A stretch of 63,846 nt of DNA from Ruegeria atlantica (GTDB taxonomy: Bacteria > Pseudomonadota > Alphaproteobacteria > Rhodobacterales > Rhodobacteraceae), in assembly GCF_013032005.1 (NCBI RefSeq), contig NZ_WQBE01000018.1, positions 1 to 63,846 of the forward strand, in the 5' to 3' direction. Shown here in pieces: positions 9,013 to 17,046 of the stretch. Under the pieces are notes generated by a model. The model was not told the origin of the DNA, searched no databases, and worked only from the letters and a program-made list of their open reading frames with translations. How positions within the stretch are numbered: the first letter of the stretch is position 1; every line of letters begins with the position of its first letter. Position numbers and translations under genes: made by a program.

Positions 9013-9045
9013 GCTTGATCGCATCTAAGCCGGGTCCGCGCGATT

Positions 9046-10068
9046 TTAATCCAAACGAACCCCGGATGCCGGGTCGCCTTGCCGACGCCCCACCAGTGTC
9101 GAGTATAAGCAATGCCGAGATCTGCCCTTCCTCTTCGCCTCATACAGCGCCAAATCAGCCGCGTTCAGAATTTCCGCGGATTTGGGGGGCGAAAACTGCG
9201 TGGACAACGCGGTCCCGATACTGGCTGATATCCGACAGGGGTTTTTCTCGAACACCATTGGTTTTTGCAACCGGTCAATAAGACGTGACGCAATTGCTGA
9301 AAGGACAGATTCATCCATCAAACCCTTAAAGATAATAACGAACTCATCCCCGCCAATGCGGGCCACTGTGTCATCGTTGCGGGTTTCCTCTACCATGATC
9401 CGGGCGGCCTGCTGCAACACGTGATCCCCCGCTGCGTGCCCATATTGATCATTGACCGACTTGAAGAAATCCAAATCCAGATGCATCAGGGCGAAAGGCA
9501 AATGCCCGGATATCAGATGGCCCAGAACCACGTCCATGGCCCGACGGTTCTTTAACCCGGTCAGCATATCGGTAAAGGCTTGTTCTTCGGCGGCCAACAT
9601 CGCCCCTTGCAGCCGCAGGTTAAGCGACCGCGAAGCCTCCATCGCGGCCGATTTAGCCTCGACCAGGTACAGCAGTTCGATCGCAAGGTCGGTGCCAGAA
9701 AAGTCCGCACTGGTCAGCGCATAATCACGTACAGCATCCAAAATCGAAATGCCGAAGGACAGGTTAATTACTGCGCCTTTTCCGTTGGGCAGTGGGGCAA
9801 TCAATCCCTTCAACGCCGTTCGTGGCGTATCATGGAGTTTCAGGTGCAGTTTTGCGCCAGCCAACGACATCAGCGCCGAAAGGGTTGTGACAGCGCGCGG
9901 GCGTATCAACTCGAATACGTCCAGAAATTCTTTCCCCTCTATCGGTTGATCCGGGCGAAGTTTCTGCAACGTCGGCCCTACGCGTGTTATCCGCCCAGTT
10001 TCGCTCACCAGAACGAACATTGGACATAGTGTTTCCAGCAAAGAACCCAGATCGCCAGTATCCATCAT
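9046..10068 (-). CDS. HNOBA-GGDEF diguanylate cyclase, H-NOX partner
   Basis: This 340-residue protein would make the second messenger c-di-GMP. Residues 1-115 resemble the PAS-like HNOBA domain of guanylate cyclases (FVLVSETGRITRVGPTLQKL). A helical linker (about 135-165) leads to a GGDEF domain with an intact GGDEF (239-243) and an RxxD inhibitory site (R230-NDD233). No EAL domain is present. Its ATG overlaps the stop of the H-NOX-like gene by 4 bases. In Silicibacter and Shewanella, H-NOX proteins regulate such cyclases. No transmembrane segment is visible, so it is probably cytoplasmic. Confidence 0.9.
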   Translation of the reverse strand: MMDTGDLGSLLETLCPMFVLVSETGRITRVGPTLQKLRPDQPIEGKEFLDVFELIRPRAVTTLSALMSLAGAKLHLKLHDTPRTALKGLIAPLPNGKGAVINLSFGISILDAVRDYALTSADFSGTDLAIELLYLVEAKSAAMEASRSLNLRLQGAMLAAEEQAFTDMLTGLKNRRAMDVVLGHLISGHLPFALMHLDLDFFKSVNDQYGHAAGDHVLQQAARIMVEETRNDDTVARIGGDEFVIIFKGLMDESVLSAIASRLIDRLQKPMVFEKNPCRISASIGTALSTQFSPPKSAEILNAADLALYEAKRKGRSRHCLYSTLVGRRQGDPASGVRLD

Positions 10069-10652
10069 GATTTGCGCGCCCCAAGATCGAAATGACGCCC
10101 TTCGGCAAAAGCGCTTTCCACAAGTACGACTGAGATGACTTCGGCCTCGCCCTCTTGCCCGTCATGGGACAACATGGCCAAGGCACCGTAATCGTCAGCC
10201 ATGGCGCGCAAAACCCCGACCATAACGCTGGAATATCCGGCCAATCCGGGATGACAATACAATTGATATTCTGTTGGGCTCACCTCAATAAGCTCCAACA
10301 TTGGCAGGCAAAGGTCGGAAACTGCCAAACGGACGCGGTCGGACAAGTCATCCAGGGAATGCAGGAACTCTACATAAGTGACGCCGCCAAAGCGCAGCAG
10401 ACGGCGCAGATCCTCCATATTCGGGTGAGACACCAGATATGTTCCCAAATCCTCGAGTATTTCGGCACGTGGGCGCTTTATTTCGTCGCACAGTGCGTCC
10501 AAAACCCGGGCAGTCATGTCGTCATCGTAGACGAGCATGGCCTCGAACTCGGTAAATCCCAGCTCAGCCATCTCGGTTACGCGCAACCAGCACGTCTGCC
10601 CGTAGGTCGCACATACGAAAGATTGTACCGCCCGATTGATCAGACCATGCAT
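10065..10652 (-). CDS. H-NOX-like (heme NO-binding family) protein, non-canonical
   Basis: This 195-residue protein matches the H-NOX family: it starts MHGLINRAVQSFV and keeps the helical N-terminal subdomain and the GDFV-like core (LEDLGTYLVSHP). Canonical H-NOX proteins bind heme through a proximal histidine in a DExH-type motif and through YxSxR. Here the aligned positions read LDDLS (Ser104) and Y132-C-H-P-G136, so both seem lost; His98 is close by. Heme binding therefore cannot be assumed. It is translationally coupled to the HNOBA-GGDEF cyclase, its likely partner. A ribosome site is weak (GGGGCATTTT before ATG). Confidence 0.85.
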   Translation of the reverse strand: MHGLINRAVQSFVCATYGQTCWLRVTEMAELGFTEFEAMLVYDDDMTARVLDALCDEIKRPRAEILEDLGTYLVSHPNMEDLRRLLRFGGVTYVEFLHSLDDLSDRVRLAVSDLCLPMLELIEVSPTEYQLYCHPGLAGYSSVMVGVLRAMADDYGALAMLSHDGQEGEAEVISVVLVESAFAEGRHFDLGARKS

Positions 10653-10720
10653 AAAATGCCCCAGATTGGTTACTTCTCCAATCTGGCCCGAGATTCCTTA
10701 ACAAACCCCCAAGATAGGTC

Positions 10721-10733
10721 GTTGGATTCCAAC
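10721..10733. promoter_or_regulatory. Inverted repeat upstream of the H-NOX-like gene
   Basis: GTTGGATTCCAAC is a 13-base palindrome (6-base arms, single central base) between the end of the methyltransferase gene and the H-NOX-like start, 69 bases from the latter. It may be a protein-binding site. No regulator is identified. Confidence 0.3.
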
Positions 10734-10773
10734 AATCTGAACAAGTATCGCAGTGGAAGTCTTTGACAGGGAA

Positions 10774-12333
10774 CTAGAAATCCGTCGGCGCCCCACCTTC
10801 GGCCTTGCGACGGGCGACAAAGTCGGCAAGCTCATCCCGGATCGCATCATCCAGCGCCGGTGGTTCAAAGCTGGTGATGATCTCTTTGAACATGTGATGG
10901 GCCCGCTCCGCCGTCCAAATGCCACCCGCAACATTCCAGCCCTCGAAGTTCTTCCAATCACTCAGGAAGGGTTGATAGAACGCGGTGGTGTAGCGGTCCT
11001 GCGTGTGCTGAATACCAAAGAAATGGCCGTCATTGCCCACCGACCGGATCGCATCCAACGCGATTTCATCTGGACCGGTCGCGGTAATTTCAGGCTGCAT
11101 ATAGCGCTGAATTTGCTGCAATATTTCACAGTCCATGATGAATTTTTCGGGGCTGGCGATCAACCCTCCCTCAAGCCAACCTGCTGCGTGGTATACCATA
11201 TTGGTACCCGACTGAACGGACGCCCACAGAGAGTTCGAGGTCTCCCAAACCGATTGGCCATCAGGCACGTTTGCGGCACACACCCCCGACGACCGCATCG
11301 GCAGGTTGTAGAACCGTGCCATTTGCCCAGTCATCTGGGTGGAACGCATGTATTCCGGTGTACCAAAGGCAGGTGCGCCTGACTTCATATCCACATTGGA
11401 TGTGAACGTCCCGATTACGCAGGGAATCCCCGGGCGCACGTATTGGAACAGAGCGATTGCGCACAAGGCTTCGGCCAGCGATTGCGCCACAGCCCCCGCC
11501 ATCGTTACCGGAGCCATTGCACCAGCCAACGTGAACGGCGTCACAACAATCGCCTGCCCCCGCCGCGCCAAACGCAAGCATCCGTCAATCATCGGGTGGT
11601 CATGTTTCAGCGGTGAGGTCGAGTTGATGTTGGAATACATCCGAGGCGTTGCCTCGAATTCCTCGTGGCTCAGCCCGCCAGCGATGCGGACCATCTCCAT
11701 CACATCTTCGACCCGTTCCTTCCCGAGGCAATAGGCATGCATCGCCTTGTCGGTCAGGGTCAGCTTGTCATAAAGCACATCCAGGTGCCGGACACTGGCA
11801 TGTATATCGACGGGTTCAACCGGATACCCGCCCGCAAAGTGAATGCAATTGAAATATTGCGTCAGTTTCAACAGGTTGCGGCACATATCTCGATTGCCGG
11901 GAACCTTGGTACCGATCTCCATATCCCAGTAATTCGGCGGCGATGAGACGTTGCCGAACACCATGTTCTTTCCGCCGATCTCAATCGTGCGGTCCGTATT
12001 TCGCGGAGTAATCGTAAAGCTTGAAGGGGCTTTGCCCACCATCTCCATGACAAAGTCCCGGCCCATGCGAACATTGTCGCCCTCGACCGTACACCCTGCC
12101 TCGCGCAGAATGCCTTTGGCTTCTTCGTTGTAGAACTCGATCCCGATCTCTTCGAGGATGCGCATGGCCCCTTCATGGATCGCCTCGATCCCGTCCTGAT
12201 CCAACGGTTCAGTCGGGCGGTCGATGTTGATTGGCGGGCTCCACGGCATCTGGTCGATTACCGCAGTACCTCTGCGTTCAGCGGCCCCGGCACGTCCACC
12301 ACCACGACGCCTGCGAGTTTTTGTGTCTGCCAT
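10774..12333 (-). CDS. Trimethylamine methyltransferase (MttB) family protein
   Basis: This 519-residue protein belongs to the MttB superfamily, whose members pass a methyl group from quaternary amines to a corrinoid protein. The reading frame is uninterrupted: there is no in-frame UAG for pyrrolysine, so it belongs to the non-Pyl (MtgB-like) branch that acts on betaines or other quaternary amines. A basic, Gly/Arg-rich N-terminus (KTRRRRGGGRAG) precedes the TIM-barrel domain (about 45-515). I chose the ATG at 12333, which follows GGAGG (12339-12343); an upstream ATG at 12366 lacks a site. No corrinoid protein gene is adjacent. The substrate is unknown. Confidence 0.88.
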   Translation of the reverse strand: MADTKTRRRRGGGRAGAAERRGTAVIDQMPWSPPINIDRPTEPLDQDGIEAIHEGAMRILEEIGIEFYNEEAKGILREAGCTVEGDNVRMGRDFVMEMVGKAPSSFTITPRNTDRTIEIGGKNMVFGNVSSPPNYWDMEIGTKVPGNRDMCRNLLKLTQYFNCIHFAGGYPVEPVDIHASVRHLDVLYDKLTLTDKAMHAYCLGKERVEDVMEMVRIAGGLSHEEFEATPRMYSNINSTSPLKHDHPMIDGCLRLARRGQAIVVTPFTLAGAMAPVTMAGAVAQSLAEALCAIALFQYVRPGIPCVIGTFTSNVDMKSGAPAFGTPEYMRSTQMTGQMARFYNLPMRSSGVCAANVPDGQSVWETSNSLWASVQSGTNMVYHAAGWLEGGLIASPEKFIMDCEILQQIQRYMQPEITATGPDEIALDAIRSVGNDGHFFGIQHTQDRYTTAFYQPFLSDWKNFEGWNVAGGIWTAERAHHMFKEIITSFEPPALDDAIRDELADFVARRKAEGGAPTDF

Positions 12334-12346
12334 CTGATCCTCCGGA

Positions 12347-12385
12347 GCTTGCTCTATCACAAGCAAGCCCCGAAGGTCGGGGGCT
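12347..12385 (-). promoter_or_regulatory. Structured leader of the MttB-like gene
   Basis: Two short stems lie just before the ribosome site. One pairs 12347-12353 (GCTTGCT) with 12362-12368 (AGCAAGC). The other pairs 12366-12371 (AGCCCC) with 12380-12385 (GGGGCT). They share bases 12366-12368, so only one can form at a time. That is compatible with a regulatory leader, but no known riboswitch is recognised. Confidence 0.3.
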
Positions 12386-12453
12386 GGCCGCTCTGTCTGC
12401 GACAGACTTTGTCGGTTTTTTATCCCGAAGCGACGAAATTGGCTGGAGCGTGA

Positions 12454-13146
12454 TCAGTTTTTCGCCAGCCAGTCGGGAATGTGCCCGATATCCGGCAACA
12501 CGACATCCGCCATGGGCGCCAGTGCTTCGGCCGGGGCCATGCCCGTGAGAACGGCAATTGTCGTCATCCCGGCAGCGCGACCAGCTTGCAGGTCGTGCAG
12601 ACTGTCGCCCACCATGGCCACCTGTTCAGGTGCCACGCCTACATGGGTCGCAAAGGCAAGCAACTGCCCGGGCCCTGGTTTGTACCCGTGGCCGCTGTCA
12701 TAGCCCGCGACAAAGTCAAAATGATCGCGAATCCCGACCGAGGATAGATGCTGTTTCGCTGGCATCTCACCGTCATTTGTTGCCACGCCCAGCTTTAGCC
12801 CAGCCTGTTTCAAACCTTCCAGAAAGGGGGCCAATGGCACGGCCTGCGCCTGCGGAGCCGACGCCGATTCGGTGTTCAGAACATCGACCAGATCTTCCTG
12901 CGTCATGTCGGGAAGATGCGGAACCAAGGCTTCGGCTATTTCATCAACCGTACCGGCGATGACGATGCTGTCCTCGGAATAGGTGGCCTTTTCCAGGTCA
13001 AAGCCGATAACACGCCCCAATTCTGAAGCGCGTGCAGGGTCTCCGTCGGCCAGGCGCAACACGACATTGCGCCCGAAAGCCCCCCAGGTGTTGGCAAAGT
13101 CAAACAAGGTGCCGTCCTTGTCGAACAGGATCGCGTCGATAGGCAT
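12454..13146 (-). CDS. HAD-family hydrolase (phosphoglycolate phosphatase-like)
   Basis: This 230-residue haloacid dehalogenase-type phosphatase keeps all four HAD motifs: FDKDGTLFD near the start, the Thr in ATNDG, the Lys in YKPGPG, and GDSLHD. A helical cap (about residues 15-90) is of the Gph type. I chose ATG 13146 because AGGAG (13153-13157) sits 6 bases upstream; another ATG at 13161 lacks a site. A second, distinct gph-like gene is at 50405-51112. The substrate, probably a small phosphate ester, cannot be read from the sequence. Confidence 0.88.
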   Translation of the reverse strand: MPIDAILFDKDGTLFDFANTWGAFGRNVVLRLADGDPARASELGRVIGFDLEKATYSEDSIVIAGTVDEIAEALVPHLPDMTQEDLVDVLNTESASAPQAQAVPLAPFLEGLKQAGLKLGVATNDGEMPAKQHLSSVGIRDHFDFVAGYDSGHGYKPGPGQLLAFATHVGVAPEQVAMVGDSLHDLQAGRAAGMTTIAVLTGMAPAEALAPMADVVLPDIGHIPDWLAKN

Positions 13147-13170
13147 TGCATGCTCCTGCAAAGTTGTGGG

Positions 13171-13455
13171 TCAGGTCCAGTGGACGTCAGCGCCACCGGA
13201 CAAAATCGCGCGGGCCTGTCCAGGCAGGTCATAGGGCACGGAATTCGCGTCACAGAAGGCGATTACCCACGAGTCGTCAAGCACAAGAAAATCCAGCACC
13301 GACCCCAGAAACTCGGGCTCGCCTGCTCTTTCGCGCAGGTCCTGTGTCGATGCACCGGTTGAGCCAAGGAAAATTGGCAGCAATTCTTCATTGCCCACCA
13401 GCCAACTCAGAACATTGAGCGCCAGTGTTTCGGCAGATTGGGCGTTGATTGACAT
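13171..13455 (-). CDS. DUF3572 domain protein
   Basis: This 94-residue acidic, cytoplasmic protein matches DUF3572, a small alphaproteobacterial family of unknown function. Visible family features are the ALNVLSWLVGNEELLPIFLGSTG N-terminal helix region, and LDFLVLDDSWVIAFC in the second half. It lies 24 bases before the HAD gene on the same strand and shares a divergent 87-base gap with the PleD-like gene at 13543. No catalytic motif is evident. Confidence 0.8.
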   Translation of the reverse strand: MSINAQSAETLALNVLSWLVGNEELLPIFLGSTGASTQDLRERAGEPEFLGSVLDFLVLDDSWVIAFCDANSVPYDLPGQARAILSGGADVHWT

Positions 13456-13542
13456 AAAGTAGCCCCGGATCAGGTCTTGGAAAGGGTTTGTTAACCAGAC
13501 TCATAAACACTTTAGCAACGCATGCAATCAATGGTGACTGAT

Positions 13543-14943
13543 ATGTCCGTGCAGGGAACCATCCTTGTCCTCGACGGGGCCTCAACCAATCGCATCATGC
13601 TGAAGGTTCAGCTAACTGCGGCTTGGTATCACGTTGTTCAGGGTGAACGGCTTCAGGGTCTGCCCGGGCTTTTACGGCGTGCCAGGCCCGACCTGGTACT
13701 GACCTCGCAAACCTTGCCGGACGGCACTGCCGCTGACGTAAAGAAGCTTGTCATGACAGACCCGGATTTGACCGATGTGCCGGTGGTTGCGATCGCACAG
13801 CAAAACGACAAGGCCGCGCGGCTGAAGGCGCTGGCTGACGGCTTGGACGATGTTCTGGCCCACCCGTTCAAGGATACGTTCCTGCTTGCGCGGGTTCGCA
13901 GCCTGTTGCGCGCGCGCGCCGATACCCAAGAATTGCAGGTTGGAACCAGTTCGCACCCCATCGGATTTGCCGAACCCAGCGCTGCGCTGATCATGCCTGC
14001 GAAAACCGGTCGAGTCGCTATTCTGACACAATCGTCATGCACCAGCGCTTTGTGGAAAAAGGCTCTATTCAAGCAGACACCGCACAATCTATCCGCTCAT
14101 ACAACATCCAACCTTCGGGGTATTCTGTCGGGACCTGTCCCTGATGCCATCGTGTTCGAGGTCAGTGCAAACCCGTCGGACCTCAAACTGCTGGCCGATC
14201 TGAAATCGCGAAGCACTACGCGGCATACGGTTCTGATCGGTGTTCTTGAGGAAGAGAATACCGAATTGGCATCCGAAGCGCTTGATCGGGGTGCCGACGC
14301 GATTTGCATGGGTAGTTTCTGCCCCGAAGAAACGCTGTTGCGCCTGGAAAACCAGATTGTGCGAAAGGCCCGGCTGGACCAGATGCGCGCGTCGCTCAGG
14401 CGCGGGTTGGAGGATTCCTGGGTCGATCCGTTAACCGGCCTGCACAATCGCCGATATGCGATGCACGCGATGGATCAGATCATGCACAAGGCTGCGCGGA
14501 CCGAACAAGGTTTTGCGGTGATGCTGGCTGACCTGGATCACTTCAAGTGTATCAACGACTCCTTCGGCCACACTGGCGGGGATCTGGTGCTGGCCGAGGC
14601 AGCGGCCCGGATGAAACAAACGATTGGCTCGGCCGGGTTCATCGCACGAATCGGTGGCGAAGAGTTCATGGTTGGCCTCGCCGAAGCAACGCAGGCCAAA
14701 GCACTGAAACTAGCAAGAAGCTTGTGTGATTGCATCCGTGACAAACCTTTTGAGCTGCCAGACGCCCCTGCCCCAATACCGGTCACGATCAGTATTGGAC
14801 TAATCGCAGCCCAACCAAACGGATTGTCGAAATCACTTCAACCACTCCGGTTGGAGGGGCTGATCAAATCGGCCGACACCGCGCTTTATGCTGCCAAGTC
14901 GGCTGGGCGCAACCAGGTTCGGGTCCGGCAGAGCGCAGCCTGA
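13543..14943 (+). CDS. PleD-like diguanylate cyclase with degenerate receivers
   Basis: This 466-residue protein has two receiver-like domains (about 5-125 and 150-275) and a C-terminal GGDEF domain with GGEEF at 371-375, so it should make c-di-GMP. The first receiver lacks the phosphoacceptor aspartate: the aligned position is Ser55 (LVLTSQTLP), and the acidic pair is D11-G12. K110 remains. The second receiver also lacks the signature. No RxxD inhibitory site precedes GGEEF (GSAG is there). I favour ATG 13543 after GGTGA (13533-13537); ATG 13522 and 13531 are alternatives. Activation by phosphorylation is unlikely; dimer control by another signal is inferred. Confidence 0.87.
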   Translation: MSVQGTILVLDGASTNRIMLKVQLTAAWYHVVQGERLQGLPGLLRRARPDLVLTSQTLPDGTAADVKKLVMTDPDLTDVPVVAIAQQNDKAARLKALADGLDDVLAHPFKDTFLLARVRSLLRARADTQELQVGTSSHPIGFAEPSAALIMPAKTGRVAILTQSSCTSALWKKALFKQTPHNLSAHTTSNLRGILSGPVPDAIVFEVSANPSDLKLLADLKSRSTTRHTVLIGVLEEENTELASEALDRGADAICMGSFCPEETLLRLENQIVRKARLDQMRASLRRGLEDSWVDPLTGLHNRRYAMHAMDQIMHKAARTEQGFAVMLADLDHFKCINDSFGHTGGDLVLAEAAARMKQTIGSAGFIARIGGEEFMVGLAEATQAKALKLARSLCDCIRDKPFELPDAPAPIPVTISIGLIAAQPNGLSKSLQPLRLEGLIKSADTALYAAKSAGRNQVRVRQSAA

Positions 14944-14948
14944 ACCGA

Positions 14949-15422
14949 TCAATCCTTCTGCTTGCGCCCATGCGCCTTGCGCTCGACCACTTCCTGCAGC
15001 CGGTCCGCGTAAGACTGACGTTCCGCGTCAGACATCCCGGTGATGCGGTCCAGCCATTTATCCTGCAATGCGCTTTGCAATTCGGCCATGGCTTGCGCCT
15101 GTTGCTGCAACAGCGCCTGCACCGCCTCGGGATCGAACGGTTCCGCGCGCAAGGCTGCCACAAGCGCGGCAAAGTCCTGCGACCGCATCTTCGCCCCCTT
15201 GATATGCCGCTCAGACAACTCACCGCGCAACGCTTTCCGTTCCTCTTTGGGCAGCGCCCGGTACAATGTTGGGGCAAATCCGGGCGGACCCTTGCCGTGA
15301 TGCCCGCCTTTGACCCTGTAAACAGTGCCCAAAGCGACCCCGACAACCAAAAGGTTCAGCGCCAGCGATACGGTCAAAAGAACCGTCACCCACCGTCTTT
15401 TGGGTTTGACATTATCGCTCAT
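14949..15422 (-). CDS. CnrX/ZraP-like periplasmic metal-sensor protein
   Basis: This 157-residue protein has one N-terminal membrane anchor (about 11-36) and a helical periplasmic domain. The stretch GGHHGKGPPG and the later helices (DFAALVAALRAEPFDPEAVQALLQQQ) match the heavy-metal-resistance family that includes CnrX, ZraP and CpxP relatives. It is the last gene of a four-gene unit and overlaps the preceding gene by 4 bases (ATGA). By analogy with CnrYXH it may sense a metal or stress and release the sigma factor; the ligand is unknown. Confidence 0.8.
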   Translation of the reverse strand: MSDNVKPKRRWVTVLLTVSLALNLLVVGVALGTVYRVKGGHHGKGPPGFAPTLYRALPKEERKALRGELSERHIKGAKMRSQDFAALVAALRAEPFDPEAVQALLQQQAQAMAELQSALQDKWLDRITGMSDAERQSYADRLQEVVERKAHGRKQKD

Positions 15423-15769
15423 TCGGCGTCCTCCAGAAAAGTTGTGTCCAGGCCAAGGTCAGCGACCACAAAGCTGGTGTCCTGCGGAAAAATAATCGTT
15501 GCCGGGTCAGGTAAAAAGTCAGGCGCGGCAAATCCGATCCAAACCCCTGCGGCACTGGCCGCGACCAAACCACCCATGCTCTGCCAGCCTCCGATCCCGT
15601 CCAGCAGCCGCGCCCAGACAGAACGCGGTGGATCTGCAGGTTTCATCCGGTCAAGACGCACCGTTTCGGCGTCCGTCAGAATGCGAACTGCCAGATCATC
15701 GGGCAGTTCCGGCCGGGCTTGCCGTGCCTGAGCAAACAACTGGTCCAATTTCATGTCATCTTCAGCCAT
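15419..15769 (-). CDS. Probable anti-sigma factor, single-pass membrane protein
   Basis: I do not recognise a named family. This 116-residue protein has a cytoplasmic N-terminal half (about 1-65, MKLDQLFAQARQARPELPDD), one hydrophobic segment (GGLVAASAAGVWIGFA, about 68-85) and a short acidic tail. Placed between an ECF sigma gene and a CnrX-like sensor, it is in the position of CnrY, so an anti-sigma role is inferred. The ATG at 15769 overlaps the sigma stop by 8 bases. An upstream ATG at 15787 is less likely. Confidence 0.7.
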   Translation of the reverse strand: MAEDDMKLDQLFAQARQARPELPDDLAVRILTDAETVRLDRMKPADPPRSVWARLLDGIGGWQSMGGLVAASAAGVWIGFAAPDFLPDPATIIFPQDTSFVVADLGLDTTFLEDAE

Positions 15770-16373
15770 CTTCGTACCCCAGTTCATCTTGCCGTCCTGC
15801 CAGTATTGCCGCCAAGGCGCGCTTTCCGCGCGCAGTCAGGCTTTCTACCGCTTCAGTCGAAATGCCCATGATCCTGGCGATTTCAGGGTTGGGCAGTTCT
15901 TCGATATGCCGCAAAATAACCGCTTGCCGTTGGCGGTCTGGCAATTGCGACAACGCTGATTGCAGCGCATCCTTACGCGCCGCTTCTTGTAGCCGCTCGG
16001 TAGCGCTCAGGTCTTCATCCTCGGGCTCGGGCACATCGTCCAGACAGTCCGGCCTTTTCTTGCGCTGTAAATCCACACACAGGTTCAGCGTGACCCGATA
16101 CAGCCAGGTGGACACCTTGGCCTGCCCCGGTACCCATTTTGGGGCCATCTGCCACAGCCGCATCATGGCGTCCTGCGTTACGTCTTCGGCCTCGGCGCGG
16201 TTGCCCAGCATTCGCATCGCGACTGAAAAACAACGCGGCCCCAACCGGTCAGTCAACTGACGGGCAGCCGCCGCGTCGCCGCCCGCGAACTGCCGCAGCA
16301 ATGCATCATCTGTCGTATCCGCGGCACATTCTGCGCCGCGGACATCCTGTAATGGAGAGGTCAGATCCTCCAT
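15762..16373 (-). CDS. ECF sigma factor
   Basis: This 203-residue protein has the two core domains of group IV sigma factors. Region 2 is near residues 45-75 (RCFSVAMRMLGNRAEAEDVTQDAMMRLW). Region 4 is near 140-190 (LPDRQRQAVILRHIEELPNPEIARIMG, then STEAVESLTARGKRAL). It should direct RNA polymerase to stress-type promoters. The ATG follows AAGG, 6 bases after the EF-hand stop. A membrane protein and a periplasmic sensor follow, so control by a membrane-tethered anti-sigma is likely. The regulon is unknown. Confidence 0.93.
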   Translation of the reverse strand: MEDLTSPLQDVRGAECAADTTDDALLRQFAGGDAAAARQLTDRLGPRCFSVAMRMLGNRAEAEDVTQDAMMRLWQMAPKWVPGQAKVSTWLYRVTLNLCVDLQRKKRPDCLDDVPEPEDEDLSATERLQEAARKDALQSALSQLPDRQRQAVILRHIEELPNPEIARIMGISTEAVESLTARGKRALAAILAGRQDELGYEDG

Positions 16374-16379
16374 CCTTCA

Positions 16380-16847
16380 TCAGCTGTCGTCAGAGTCCGC
16401 CTTGCCGTGTTTCTTGTGCTTGCGACCCATCCGCTCTTTCGCATCGGCGTATTCCTGTTCCGAGATCGTTCCGCTGTTATCCGCGTCGATACGGTCAAAC
16501 ATCTTGCCAGCGCGGCGCGGTTTGGGCAACTCGTCTTCACTCAGAAAGCCGTCCTGATTGGCGTCGTGTTTTTCGAACATCTTGGTCACGCGGTCATTGG
16601 CGCGTTTTTGGCCAGCGGCCTGCATTTCTTCGACGCTCAGTTTGCCGTCGCCGTCAGTGTCAGCGTTCGAGAATCGCTGCGTGCGGTGGGCCTCCAATTC
16701 TTCCTGCGTCAGTTGACCGTCACCATTGGCATCCAGTTCTTGAAAGCTTGCAGGTTCACGATCCTTTGGTCCGGCCGCCAATACGGACGTACCTGTGATT
16801 GCAATAGCCGAGATAAGGATGGCCGGAATGAATTTGGCGCTTTTCAT
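16380..16847 (-). CDS. Secreted four-EF-hand protein
   Basis: This 155-residue protein has a signal peptide (about 1-24, ISAIAITGTSVLAA) and four EF-hand loops: DANGDGQLTQEE, DTDGDGKLSVEE, DANQDGFLSEDE and DADNSGTISEQE. The Asp/Gly positions needed for calcium are all present. A basic, histidine-containing tail follows (RKHKKHGK). It is exported and is the first gene of the sigma-factor unit. I chose ATG 16847 behind GGGAAAAC; an upstream ATG at 16889 is unsupported. It may buffer or sense Ca2+ or another divalent metal in the periplasm; this is inference. Confidence 0.9.
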   Translation of the reverse strand: MKSAKFIPAILISAIAITGTSVLAAGPKDREPASFQELDANGDGQLTQEELEAHRTQRFSNADTDGDGKLSVEEMQAAGQKRANDRVTKMFEKHDANQDGFLSEDELPKPRRAGKMFDRIDADNSGTISEQEYADAKERMGRKHKKHGKADSDDS

Positions 16848-17046
16848 GTCGTTTTCCCTTTGTTTGGCGGCCCCATCGCCGCTGCTCACATTAGTTCAAA
16901 CGCAGGGCGGGATGCTTTCCGTCGCAAAAATCCAAAAAACTTTGCAGGCCTTTACCAACACCCCACGCCACAAAGCGACGCACCCCTCTTTTTTTCAGGG
17001 CAAAACAAGCGCATTATCCGGCTCAAACGAACGCGCGAGTTTTACA

